Source: Amoeboaphelidium protococcarum
Taxonomy: Eukaryota > Aphelidiomycota > Aphelidea
Direction of reading: 5' to 3'
Length of the DNA: 64,000 nucleotides
Assembly (NCBI GenBank): GCA_023515745.1
Contig: JALECJ010000256.1
Coordinates: 248,001-312,000 of the forward strand
In this document: piece by piece, positions 12,454 through 24,021 of the stretch
Position numbering within the stretch: the stretch's first letter is position 1
Layout of the letters: each line of letters starts with the position of its first letter
Position numbers and translations under genes: made by a program
Notes under the pieces: model-generated
Database searches by the model: none
What the model was told of the DNA's origin: nothing
Seen by the model: only the letters and a program-made list of their open reading frames with translations

Positions 12454-15400
12454 TCATCTCTTTTTACCTGGAAACCCACCACGCCGAGGACCGCCGCGTT
12501 TATTTTAATTAGGAGAGAATGATTTACGCTTTCCACTCTATGACAATTACCGAGTTTAGTCACCGCTGCCACTCAATCTTGAATTACCCTTACCATCTTA
12601 TGACGGCGCTTCTTTAGTCTTCTATGTCTTCCCGGCACTGAAGTCATCAAAAGTAATGCGTTGAATTTTGTTTCCAGATGAAGTCACGATAACATCGGGC
12701 TTCTTCTTATCATCTGACTCGGATGACTAACTTTAAGTGACTTGCGGATCAAAGTTCTGCTTGAGAACCAACTTCACATCTGGCAAATCATCTTCTGTCT
12801 CTGTAACAGCTCCTTCTTCATCGTCAACTTCAGCTTCATTGAAACTCTCCTTTTAATCTTACATTTACCTGGGCACGTCATTCTGGTCCTCTTATTGAGG
12901 CTCCAACTCTTGAATCTGTGGAGATTCGAGATCAGCGAGAAATTCATCAATTGTCGTGGATTAACTTATGGTATGTGTACTTTCAGACTGTACAGCTGCA
13001 ACATCAGATTAACTTTGCGCGTCAACATCTATGGTAGTTGGTACTGCTTACTCAACATCCACAACACTAACACTGTTAATACTCTCTTCAACTTCTTAAT
13101 CGCGCTCCTTCTAAATAGCTTTATTCTTATCCCCATTATCAGGTTCAATGACAACAGGCGGAGATGATTTATCTTCAGCTTTAAATTTTTTACCTTCAAA
13201 TGCATTAGCAGCACCATTCTCATCCACTTAATTAATTGTCCTTTTAGATTTGCCAAATTCCTACGCTGTTACCAACTACTTATCGTTAACTTCAACATCC
13301 TCTCCAACTGAATACGGTAAAATAGAGGCAGGCTACTACTCACCCAAAGAGATGGATGAAGGCACTTACGTCGCTGGCATTTACAATGAGGAGCCAAATA
13401 TCGAAGAAGATTAGTTACTAGTCTGAGGAGTTGACCAAGTAGGCAGAGAAAGATTTGGAAGTTGAAGAGGAGCAGAATTACCCCATAGAACACCACTCGA
13501 AGTGGCCATTTAATTTTTCGTCGTCGCTGATTTATCTTTGGATAATTGCCGGCCCTTCTTCTTTGTCTATTATTAGGTGGGAGCTTCTTTCACAGGTTAA
13601 GGCTTGCCAAAATTAGCAAAAGCTTCAAAATCGATCTTCTTACTGAACACTGAAGAGGAAGATTACGGTTCAGCTTTACTCACAAGACCCTACTATTAGA
13701 CTTTAATCAAATTAGAGCTATTACCACCGGCAACAGTATCAAGCTGTACTTTCTATCTCTTTGATGCTTCAGTCTCCAACATAGAAATCTTATACTTCAA
13801 TTCGAGAATCTCCTGCTTGCTCTTTTAACTATCAGCTTCCAGTTATAAAAGTTTCAGAGAATTATCATTCAATTCCTTATTCGTAACCTTCAATCGGCCT
13901 TCAGACTATTGCAATTCTTTAGTGGTTTTATCAATTTGACTACGCAAACTGTCTACTTCCTATTCTAGTGTCTCATAATCTTCCGTTTTATCCAGTAAAT
14001 CTTTCTACATTCCAACTAATTACTAGTCCTTTTCATTAAATTATATCAAAGTCTTCTACAACTCTGACTATAAATTGTTCACCTTCCCATCATACTCAGT
14101 CTTTTATCTATCTAATTCAGATCGAGACTCATCATTCAAAGATGTAAGCTCTTGGATCTTCGACTCTAATGACGAAACTGACGCGTTAATCTGCACTATC
14201 TTATCTTCTTTCTACTTCAAAAGCTATTACAGGTCGGATAGCTAAAATTTTGAGCCCAACAATTCATCCTCTTTAATCTTAAAATTATACTCTAGCTACT
14301 CAATCTCACTCTTTAATGACAAAACTTCAACTTCCTTGCTCTAAAACTAAGCCTGATAATCGGCAACCTCCTGCTATAAATCCTCAATTTCACCAATAAG
14401 GTCTTGGTTCTTCTTCTATGTCGACTTGAGCTACTTGGATTGATCTGCGATAGTCTACTCTTTCTACTCCAAAGAACGCTAGCTGTCACCCAGCTACTTT
14501 TTCAGTGAATTTCTGTCCACAGTCAACTTTTCATACTCCCTGCTCAACTTTTGCTTATCATGCTATAACTGGCTCTACTTCAACTTCATCTACTACAAAT
14601 CGCTCTCAACTTTGCACAAATCATCAGTCAGCTCTTGAATCTGCTCTTTGAATTCAGCCTTCATAGAATCATGTCTATCCTAAAGCATCTCCAACTGCAC
14701 GTCATCTTCAAACTCTTCATGAACATTATTATTCAATGTCTAAGTCTAGGATTACTGACCAACCTAGTGATGACTATCATGGCCGATTTCAACATTTTAT
14801 TAATCATCCTATAACGCCAATTTCAACTTCAATGTCTTCAACTGATTCTAATGCTCCAAATCTCTCTATTCAAAGTCGTCAGTTACCTGGCGCAGAGTGG
14901 CGAGCAGTTCAATGTTACGATCCTGTAAATCTTTGACACTCTTAATAGACACGAGATTATTACTGATGACATCTTGGGAGGTAGAGATGTTATTTACATC
15001 AGCACCCCTGTTCTCAACACCACCCATATCAACACCACGCAACTGCATCAAACATCCTCTCAACTAAGTAGACAAGTCCTGTACTTTATACTTTAACACT
15101 TTATTCTCCTTCTCAAGCGTAGACTTCTAATCTTATGCTCTACCAATCTCTGCAATTTAGACATTCTTCCAATCAAGTTCATGCCGCAAATCAGCAATCT
15201 CAGTCTACATCTCCAGCTTTGACTACTCCACTGAATACATATGATGCATGTGCTAGGTCAATTCCTTCTTCACAGTCTCAATAGTATCTTGAAGCTGCTA
15301 ATTGACCTGCTGATAATGTACCAGTGCCTTGTTCTAAAATTCTTGCATAAGCTCATAATCAAACTCACCATTCGAATTTATATTAAAATACTACAAAATG

Positions 15401-15666
15401 CCAGCTAATTTCTCATTCTGTTCAACCAATTCCGCATTCTTCTACTCAGACAGAGATAATTTATTACAGACATCTTGGTGCTATTTAATGCTAGTCTAGA
15501 TGCGCCCGTTTAACAAGTCAATCTAATTACTAAATCCACGTACATCATCTCTCAGAGACAAGTTCTCAGCCACCAGCTTGCCATTAATCTTCTTCAACTG
15601 TGTGAATTCTTTAATAAGCAAATCCACAACTTCTTTTCCCCCTCTGTCACTATCATCCACCATCAT
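12454..15666 (-). CDS. TPR: TPR/Mlp-like nuclear basket coiled-coil protein
   Basis: Continuous frame of 1,070 aa from ATG at 15666 to TGA at 12456-12454. Residues 1 to about 650 are almost pure coiled coil. The most diagnostic segment, near residues 205-245, is SNNLVSIKSVKDLQDRNIELL followed by ATLRQVTDDFE, which matches the TPR/Mlp1 block (LQ..N..LL..LR.L...E). After the coiled coil come FEAFANFG and SAPLQLPNLSLPTWS, an acidic stretch, ITFDDFSAGKT and a basic GGPRRGGFPGKKR tail. TPR anchors mRNA quality control and Mad1 at the nuclear pore. This protein is about half the usual length. Homology rests on one block plus architecture, so another golgin-like coiled coil is possible. Confidence 0.65.
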
Positions 15667-15961
15667 ACTACTAATAAATCAGACAATTTGCTACTTGATC
15701 GAAAAAGCTGTAAGCAAAGATTAATTTACGCGACTACCAACAACAAAGACTGAAAGAAATAAAGAGGCGAGAGAATGAGAAACGCGAGAGAGAGTTCTTC
15801 CACTTCAATCGTTCTAGACGCAGGAAGCACAGCACCTCTTTCCTTTTCACACTAGTCGCGTCTTTTGATTCTTTGTACCTTCTCTCTCTTTCTCTCTCTC
15901 CGTTGTCATACTTTAGGTGGTTGTGTGTGGTTTTGATATTACCTTCTAAAAATCATTTAGT
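15667..15961. promoter_or_regulatory. Divergent promoter with CT-rich tract
   Basis: 295 bp between two divergent starts. It holds several CGCG cores (15,729, 15,782, 15,857) and a pyrimidine tract of alternating CT around 15,880-15,901. No ORF of note. Probably serves both the TPR-like gene and the LRR gene. Confidence 0.4.
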
Positions 15962-18900
15962 ATGAATATTTTGGATTCTATAGAAAAATATTTGGAGCGG
16001 AATGTGAATAGATAATAGAGATTCGTTATTGACTGCAATCATCTGTAGTTCTTATGCTAAGAATATGAGAAATCTAATGTGAACGCTGATCTATTGCGCA
16101 TGTTACGACAGCTCTAGAATGTCAAAGTGTCCACTCTCAGCAAGAATTAGGTGAAGCTTGATAATGATTCTCAACTTATAGATCTGGGGCTTTTCAAATC
16201 TGTTCGTTTACTTGAATTGAATAAAGTTGACACGTAGCTAATTGTAGGTTTGAATATGTTGTCTGAGATGGAATAGCTAGTGTTGAGACGATGTTCTATT
16301 CGCAGTGTAGATGAAGCGCTATTCGTTCCAATACACTTTGACTCTTTGCGGCGGAAAGGCAAGTAAAAGGTGTATGATACTAGTGGCAGTTCTAATAATT
16401 ATAGTGATGGCTCTTTAGCAATATCACCTGGATCATTTGAATATGCTGATTTTGCGCGATATTATCCTCGTCTTCGCAGTCTCGATTTGTCATATAACTG
16501 CATTTAATCATTGGATCTTCACTAGATATTGGCAGCTTTACCTCGACTCTAGTCTCTCAATCTATCACATAATCTTATAGAGTCTATTGTTGGCGATATT
16601 ACTTAGTATACTTATTTGAAGAAATTGGATTTATCGTTCAACAAGTTGACCCGGCTCGATCTTAGTGGTGAGTGTTAGTTATTAAGTCTCAATGTTGGTA
16701 ATAATCTCATAGACTCAAAGTCTTTGTTAGATAGTATGTAAAAGGTATCCTTCACAGAGTTGAAAGATTTGGATATCTCCAACAATTTACTTACAGATTT
16801 GGACTTGTTAGATGAGACTTTATAGCTGATTGAGCAATATCTCGAGAGTTTGAACGTTATGGGGAATTAGGTTGCGACTATGAATGGCTACAGAATTCGT
16901 ATTCTGACCACGTTAGATGCTTAGAGTAAACCTCAATTATAACTGGATGGTAAGAATGCAAGTATTACTGAGAAGTTACGCTTGAAGAGTCGTCGGTCTA
17001 TTAATGGGTATAGTTCCACCACGTCATTTTAATCTTTGCGTTAAGTGTAAACGGTTTAAGTGTAATCGAAAACTTTGCCTATTTAGGCTCTCATTGAGAA
17101 TGACAATTTCCTGTAGTAAGAAGATATAGTGGATATCACAACTGATAAAGTTAATTAAGAGCAAGGTTAGTAGATATCTCCCAGCGTGTATTCTGCTTCT
17201 GTTATCAGTTCCAAGTAGAGTTCATAGACTCGTAAAGCTAGATTAGCTCAATTAGAGAGTATCACCTAGCGGTAGAAGATGTAAATAGATTCAATTAAGA
17301 TATCTGCCGGATCTGGCTGGCTCAAGCAATTTGCTAAAGAAAAGTTTACTGGTAGTGTTGGTAATATTGCCAATTTAAGTGTGGCTGAGTCATCTCGTAA
17401 TATCCCCAGCGTATTTAATGAAACGTAGAGGGAAAGAATTCTATTATCTTCTGTTGAGAAGTCTATGCCATCGACTGCCTTATCGATTTAGCCATAACCA
17501 GTTCTAGCTGCGGACCCTGTGTTTAATGCTCCTATACCTGCTAACGATCCTGCGGTTTTAAAGGGCTCTCTATAAGCATAACCTTTATCTCCATCATCGC
17601 CGTTATCTGAACAATCTTTTGATTTGTAAATGTCTGATCCATAGAGTGGTATGCAAAACTTTGAATTGATAGATGAAGCTATTGAATCAACTGTACTTTT
17701 TACAGGTCCAGGTTCGTAAGTGTGGCAGAAGGTCATTGTCAGTCGCGAAGATCAAGTCCCTTATTGGTAATTTAGTGTTTAAGATCCTGACTTGCAGTCA
17801 TAGTTTGATAATATGCTCAATTCGATTGTAAATTGCCGTTGGGGTTCATCAGCTGACGAGTTATTCTATCTCACGTGTAAGGCCACGTATGAAGATCAGC
17901 CGATAATGGTACAATTCAAATAAGTTCAGAACTCTACTGTTTAGCTGAAGGAGCTGTTTAATTATTTTACATCGTTGATAGATCCTTAACATGTTGCTGC
18001 TGTCAGCCGTCAATATAAGTGCATATCTTGTGCTTATTAATGGTCAACATATGAGTGTGAGAAGCCCGCGCAGTGTCCAAAATGCGGAAACTCGCTGTTG
18101 GTGGCTGCTGATGAAGATAAGAGTGTTGCAGACGTTGTGACTGAGCCTATATCTCTTAGCACTACCAAGGCTTCTTCGTAAATGCTTTATGAGCGTTAGA
18201 ATTCTTCCGATTCAGTTGATGAATTTACAGTTGCTGCAGATAAAGCGTAACGAATGACTTTATCGTTGGACTTAATCGATGTCTCTCTGTCGGTTTATCT
18301 CTAGTTGAAGTTGCTTATGCCCAATGAATCTTTATTGTCTTTCTGTCCTTGTACAGTCGGTATTGGTAAACGGAGGCAGCGATCAAAGTTTAGTTAGCTT
18401 GTAAACCAGGGAAGGTAGATTAGCTATGATTGTGTCAACGGCCTCCTCATTGTAACTAGCCTCCGGATTGTGCTTTTAGAATACACCGGGTAAGACTCTG
18501 ATTCACCATTTTGTCCTTTCCATAACTTGGATTCCTCTTTAATCTCTGTCAAGTACTCTATACCTTTGCAGTGTATCACTGATCTATTGGTTGGATTTGA
18601 AGGATAGTCACTCGAATTAGATCTAGACTTTTCGCGCTTGCTAAAATCAGATGGCAAATAGGCTCAGAGGAGTAAGAAGCTTTTAAAAGTAATTGATTCC
18701 TTACTGATCACATTTTACAATTAACAAGTGTGTAATGAGATCACTGCTAATCTGTCTTAATTACTTTATGAGCAAGGTTGTACTCAGCTGAAGCTGTACG
18801 ATAACTGGCACCTGGCTGAACATGTACTCAAAATAGTTACTGAGGCGGTGTCAGTGGAAGAATTTAGTCAACTGCTCGATTCTGATGAGAACGTCAAGTT

Positions 18901-19258
18901 CAAACTGATAGCCTTAAAAAGATTGGTTGCGTATTGCCGTCTATTCAAGGTGTCCTCGCAGGGCATGGAGAATCGATTTAACGTTATTGGGCTTGTAATG
19001 GTTGTTGGTAGACAGCTGATCCTTTTAGGGTGCTCAATTCAATCATTATTTGGATAAGATATTCATACCGATTCCAACAATCTGGCGGTCTAGAGCATTG
19101 CTATTGTCGATATATAATCTGTTAAGAAATCAGTTTGTAACCAGTTCTACTCTATCAGTCTGTAAATAGCCGAGAGTGAAGCATACATTGTCCTATACTC
19201 CCCTTTCGCGCAGAGTGTCGCAGACTTGGATGGCATTTTAAATTAAACTCTACAATGA
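15962..19258 (+). CDS. LRR protein resembling STK11-interacting protein (STK11IP/LIP1)
   Basis: Single exon, 1,098 aa. Residues about 165-330 hold SDS22-type leucine-rich repeats (RLRSLDLSYNCIQSLDL, LQSLNLSHNLIESI, LKKLDLSFNKLTRLDL, LKDLDISNNLLTDLD). A disordered Ser/Gln region follows. Near residues 690-712 is a zinc ribbon of CISCAYQW...CPKCGNSL type. The C-terminal region has LLIVTSLRIVLLEYTG and further beta-rich segments like the PH-related part of STK11IP/nischarin proteins. The LRR and zinc ribbon are seen directly; the STK11IP assignment is inference from domain order. Family members sit on endosomes or lysosomes. Confidence 0.6.
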
Positions 19259-19499
19259 AATAGTCAACTAATTAATAAATATATATAGATGGTACTACTA
19301 TGATGGATATTTTCATCGTAATTAACATTTGACACGCGTAGGAGCTTTAGCCGCCTCTACTACATGGAAATCCCGTTTTGTTCTCACGATCATTCAAGTT
19401 TGTCAATTTCTTCCTTAACTTTGATGCTCATTAGTCTTTATAATCCGATTTATATAGTCTGCACTATAGCTTCAATTTACTTAATTTCCAGATTAAAAT
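19259..19499 (+). promoter_or_regulatory. Intergenic promoter with ACGCGT
   Basis: 241 bp upstream of the SCP2 gene; ACGCGT at 19334-19339. AT-rich, no ORF of note. Confidence 0.35.
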
Positions 19500-20055
19500 A
19501 TGTCTGATAAACCCTTGTACTCATCGCTGCTATTTCCTGAAATTCAGAAGGAGTTGGAGAGGAATGATACCATTGTGGCTAATACTAAAGGATTATTTGT
19601 GGCAAAAATAATGAAACATGCAAAACACGTTACAACATGGTATGAATATCTCTGATTGTTAATTGACAACATGGTGGCAATGTAACTTGATGATAATTGT
19701 AGGTTCGTTGTGCTTTAAGGCTATGACTCGAAGCCGTACATTTCATAGAAGAAGCCTTAAAATTTACAGCATTTGAAAGATTTACCCAAAGTTTAATTTA
19801 CAATCGAGGATAAAGACCTGCTCAAGATGATTACAGGTACTTTTAATTATTAGAAATTTATGAGCCAACTTACTGCATAGCTTATATGTAGGAGGTATGA
19901 ATGGAATGTAAGCAATGTAATAAAAGAAACTCAAGGTGAAGGGTGATCTCTCACTGGCGTAAAGTGTGGAAAAGATCTTTGTCAAAGCTGGCGGAGTGTA
20001 GAAAGTTATGAAGTTTATCAAGGAGAATTCCTCATCTACGAAATCTAAATTATGA
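19500..20055 (+). CDS. SCP2: Sterol carrier protein 2 domain protein, peroxisomal
   Basis: Three exons (19500-19639, 19703-19836, 19892-20055) with introns of 63 and 55 nt ending in TGTAG; 145 aa. After splicing the protein is a free-standing SCP2 domain: VQFTIEDKDLLKMITGGMN, GMQAMQQKKLKVKGDLSLAQ and SVEKIF. The KLKVKGD strand and the preceding G-M-N-G-M turn are family hallmarks. It ends STKSKL, a strong PTS1. SCP2 binds acyl-CoAs and sterols and aids peroxisomal beta-oxidation. It lacks the thiolase or dehydrogenase domain fused in animals and so resembles the stand-alone fungal form. Confidence 0.92.
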
Positions 20056-20290
20056 TCTAGCGGGAAGTGTATATCTATATAAACTGACTCTACTCTGTGT
20101 AAAATCCGATATCATCTTTGCTTGCTTCTTACCTTTGAGGTTAGAGACGCGTTAATGCTTTACCTTTCCTCTTCTCGACGTTTCAGCTTGCATTTCACTT
20201 TTCTTCTGTTGCTACACTTGCTTATAAAAGAATACATCTAGTAGTATCGATATATAACAGATTGTAGTTTTATTCATAATTATTGAAAAG
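20056..20290 (+). promoter_or_regulatory. Intergenic promoter with ACGCGT
   Basis: ACGCGT at 20147-20152 in a 235-bp gap. No other feature seen. Confidence 0.35.
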
Positions 20291-20905
20291 ATGAACAATA
20301 GTAAATGGAAGTTGGAGTAACCATTGGTGTTGCATCACACAAAAGATTGGCTCGCAGATGCTGGATAATAAATCAGTCCTCCAATGATAAAAGATCCATC
20401 TATAATGAAAGCGAGATTGAAATAGTACAAGCTGCCCGATTCTCCTATCACTTCTAATCGTAAAGGTATTGAAAACAATAATCCTCAATTGCAAGATTAA
20501 GCTGAAATTGAACCCATTGATCCGCATAATGTGATAAGTGTCTAAGAGATCGCGTCTCAAACTTAAACAGCTACGAGTAAGCGAAGAGTCGCTTCACGGG
20601 CAACTACAGATCTGTTGGAAAGTTTGAAACAGCGTCGATTGGAACGCAAGGAAGCTGTTGCCAATGACATCAAGTAAATCAAAGATAAGTACGTAGAGTT
20701 ATTTAATCCTGCAGATGAATTGCTTCTATCTGAGGAGTCAAAAGATACTGTAAATTCTATTGACAGAGTGATTGACAATGCAAAGAAATCAGTTAGACGA
20801 TTGAGTGCATACACTCCGAAAGATGACGAGGAAGCTGCCAAGTTTCGCGAAGCTAAAGCTGAACTCATCTCCATGATATCCAACCTCAATATTAAAGAAA
20901 CTTGA
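20291..20905 (+). CDS. Hypothetical protein with C-terminal coiled coil
   Basis: Single exon, 204 aa, TGA at 20903-20905. I do not recognise it. The N-terminal half is Pro/Asn/Gln-rich and probably disordered. From about residue 95 it becomes helical and charged (RRVASRATTDLLESLKQRR, ERKEAVANDIKQIKDKYVEL), followed by an acidic stretch and a predicted helix near the C-terminus (EEAAKFREAKAELISMISNL). Eleven internal TAA/TAG codons are read as Gln. No targeting signal or membrane segment. Confidence 0.75.
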
Positions 20906-21117
20906 TGTATTTTGAAGAAATACTATATTCATCATAAATTATTTGCCCAAAATCTTTTAGTCTTTCTATCTTCAACGCGTTCCAATGCGTTTCAAACATT
21001 TTCTGTTCTTTTGACGTTCTAGCGCGCAATCTGCACAGAGGTGACCATTTTCGTTGCCTTATCTAGCTATTTCTCATTGAGACATACACTTACCGAAATA
21101 TTGATAGACTTGTAATC
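20906..21117 (+). promoter_or_regulatory. Intergenic promoter with ACGCGT
   Basis: ACGCGT at 20975-20980, followed 5 nt later by a variant ATGCGT. 212 bp, no ORF of note. Confidence 0.35.
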
Positions 21118-22656
21118 ATGGAGTCTGAAAATGAGAATCCGCAGTTTTGCACACCCCAGAAGCAGAGAATTATGGTTGATGATATTAGCACACCCATGTT
21201 AGCGTCTCCGCAGCTCACCAAATTCAGTGGCAAGTAGTTGAAACAATGCTTGCGCGATCTGCATTAACTGGTCAAGAGTAAGGATTCTAACCTGGCTCTG
21301 GCTGCTGATATTGGAAGCTAGTTATTAAGAGAGAATGATGATTTGAAGCTTGAAATTGAGCGCCTGAATGAGACACTTGAATTGAAATAGAACGGTGAGC
21401 ATAGTGAGAGATAGCATTAGGAAGCCATCTCCTCTCTAGAATAGGAAGTTTAGTCACTGCATTAGACAACTCTGGAGCTGCGAGAGTAAGTTGATCAGGT
21501 AAAGCAAGAGAAAAATGAATTAAAGAAGCTGCATCATAAAGCTGAACTTGGATGGAAGAGCGAGTAAGGTGAATTGTTGGCTTAGTTGGAACTTGCAAAT
21601 GCAGTAAAGCTGAAGCTGTCCGATGAACTTAAACTGATCAAAGGTAAAACTGTAGATGCGACTACAACGCAGCGTGAGAAGGATATTGCCGAGAAGGAAA
21701 TTGCTGGTATGTGCGCCACTATGGCAAAGTTGTAGAAGGAGATTGAGGAGAAAAGTAGTATTATTATGGATCTAGCGGGGAAACTGGATGCCGCAGATGC
21801 TGAAAAGTAGGCTATAGTTGAAGAAGTCGAGCATTTGAAGTTGAAACTGTTTGAGGCAGAGCAGATTGAGATTGAACTGCATCAGAGCAATGAACGCTTG
21901 GCTGAATGTCATCAGATAATTGAGCAATTGCAAGCTCAGCTTGAGACTAGATATGACAATTTCAGTGTGGATAATGAGCCAGAACCATAAAGCAAGTCTC
22001 TGTTTAGCGAAGTTGAAGATAAGCGCGTCGAGTTGGAGAGTAAACATAATATGTTGTAAGAGAAGCATTCCAATCTGATGTAACAGCACAAGAAGCAAGT
22101 ATCGCAGCAATCCAAGTTAAAGTCATAGATTGGACGATTAAATTAGATGGTATTCAGTAAAGATGATAATACTAATCACGCATATGTGGAGAGAGCGATG
22201 CGGTAGTTGTAACAAGAAAATCAAGAGTTATAGAAGGAAAATCACCGTCTGTAAAATGCTGTTAAAGTTGAAGGTGACTGTCGAATAAATGTTGGAACTT
22301 TAATCCCTAGTGGTGATCAAGCTGAAGTGATTTAGACGCTGAAACTTCGTATAGACGCACAAAATGCAGAGATTGATCGACTGAAGAAAGAGGTATCACA
22401 GCTCAAGTTGTAAAAAGCCAATGAACGGCAAGTTGTCTACGACCTGCAGTAATAAGTTTAAAAGAAGGAACAAGAGCTGTCTAAAAGTCAATTGAAGATG
22501 AGTAACCTCAAAATGAAGTACGATTCTCTGAAGGCGAAATTGGCATCTGAGAGAGCGTAAGCACCCGCAGCAAGCGAACCACCTCCAAAGAGTTTAAGCC
22601 TTGACGCGTAATAATCATCAAAGGAAAATGCGAGACAAGTGCATTTTGAGAATTGA
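21118..22656 (+). CDS. Coiled-coil protein with CC1-box-like motif, possible dynein adaptor
   Basis: Single exon, 512 aa, coiled coil for most of its length. Near the N-terminus (about residues 58-80) it reads SNLALAADIGSQLLRENDDL. This fits the CC1 box of BICD, BICDR, TRAK/HAP1 and Spindly adaptors (xAAxxGxxLLxxNxxL), which binds the dynein light intermediate chain. It is preceded by SP/TP sites (STPMLASPQ) and ends with a short disordered tail (EPPPKSLSLD). No cargo-binding domain is recognised. The adaptor role is inferred from this one motif and the coiled-coil architecture; an unrelated structural coiled coil remains possible. Confidence 0.6.
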
Positions 22657-22968
22657 GCATTATACAAGCGAATGGTTCACCAATCGGTATTAATTTCTTA
22701 GTCCAAGCAGTATGATACACCTTAGATGGTCGCTCATGTGACTCCTTATGGACTTAGCTCAATACGCGCGCTTTTCATTTCACGGTCAGCACTAACGAAC
22801 GGTCAGCAAAGCAAAAGGAGAGATCTCGCGCGCGATTCATTTCTCAACCTTAGCTGACCGAAATTTATTTTCTGGCAATATTCAAGAATTACACGCGTCA
22901 CTCGATCTTATTGCAGAGAGCAGTAGCATTTTGAGTATAGTAGAAATATAAATACATACAATTTAAAG
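22657..22968 (+). promoter_or_regulatory. uS19 promoter with three CGGTCAGC copies
   Basis: CGGTCAGC occurs at 22783-22790 and 22800-22807, and as its reverse complement GCTGACCG at 22853-22860, within 78 bp and about 110-185 bp upstream of the ribosomal protein start. A CGCGCGCG run lies between them (about 22,828) and an ACGCGT at 22893-22898. This looks like a ribosomal-protein-gene promoter module. Confidence 0.55.
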
Positions 22969-23403
22969 ATGGCTGACGATTAATCAAAGAAGCGTCAATT
23001 TAAGAAATATACCTTCCGTGGAGTTGAGTTGGACAATTTGTTGGACATGTCGACCGAGCAGTTGATGCCTCTGATGCACGCTCGTGTCCGCCGTAGATTT
23101 GCTCGTGGATTGAAGAGAAAACACACCAATCTGATCAAGAAGCTTCGTGCAGCCAAGGAGGCATGTGAGCCTACAGAGAAGCCGGCTGTTGTGAAGACTC
23201 ACTTGCGTAACATGATCATTCTCCCAGAGATGATTGGATCCGTCGTCGGAGTGTACAATGGAAAGACTTTTATCCAGGTTGAGGTTAAGCCGGAGATGGT
23301 CGGTCACTACTTGGCGGAGTTTAGTATGTCTTATAAGCCAGTGAAGCACGGTCGTCCTGGTATTGGTGCTACTCACTCTTCTAGATTCGTTCCATTGAAG
23401 TGA
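22969..23403 (+). CDS. RPS15: 40S ribosomal protein uS19 (RPS15)
   Basis: 144 aa, single exon. Contains [54 protein letters not shown] and the universally conserved C-terminal [17 protein letters not shown]. It sits in the small-subunit head and contacts the decoding-site tRNA. Only the first of its four Gln codons is a reassigned TAA (residue 5); the others are CAA/CAG, which hints that highly expressed genes avoid TAA/TAG. The TAA at codon 5 of an otherwise textbook protein is strong evidence for the altered code. Confidence 0.98.
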
Positions 23404-24021
23404 TCTTGCTGTGTAGCGACGAGTGATATTACATATAATAAACTGGTTTACTTCATCATTGTTGTTCAATGACTTCCTAGGCTCTCGTTTTTGGCTTTAG
23501 TACTGTTTACTGTCACGGCATTTGCTTCATATAACGGATTCGCGTTCTTTAGTCGTCGAACGCGTCTGCAGTCTCAATACTGTACGTCGGTGCTTTACTC
23601 TACGACGTTCATCCTATAAACTTTCAATTTTTTTTAATTTAAACTTTCTCAGGCTATGTGATACTTGACGAATGAAGTTGTTATCAACATCATTCACCTG
23701 TTTGGCTGCTGTATTAGGTAATGTTTTGCTGCTGTGAATATACCCAAACTATAGGATATAATGCTCATTAGCTATGTTTGTGACAGTACTAAAGGTACAG
23801 TTATAATAAAGCTTACACACTTGATAACAATGAAACATCACAGAAACTCAGATGAAGTAAACGGCGTAATTGGGCACACAATTATGGCGCGCGTGATAAG
23901 GGGCACGCAATTGATCAAAGATTTAACTACGGAGTAGTCAACTAGGCCTTGATAGTTGCTCTTTTGGAATATCCTTTTACATAACAATTTCTTGATATTG
24001 GGTTCAATTTTTTTGGATATT
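23404..24021. other. Intergenic, 618 bp, little coding signal
   Basis: Holds the uS19 3' region (AATAAA-like near 23,437), an ACGCGT at 23560-23565 and a GCGCGC at about 23,886. One ATG at 23,672 opens a 21-codon frame resembling a signal peptide (MKLLSTSFTCLAAVL), but it ends quickly with or without a putative intron. No gene called. Confidence 0.4.

Noticed and set aside
12742-13167. Plus-strand ORF inside the TPR-like gene
   Set aside because: It is antisense to a long coiled-coil reading frame and has no family resemblance.
13285-13320. Possible 36-nt intron in the TPR-like gene
   Set aside because: It is a multiple of three with no TGA, reads naturally as coding and lacks the TGTAG acceptor.
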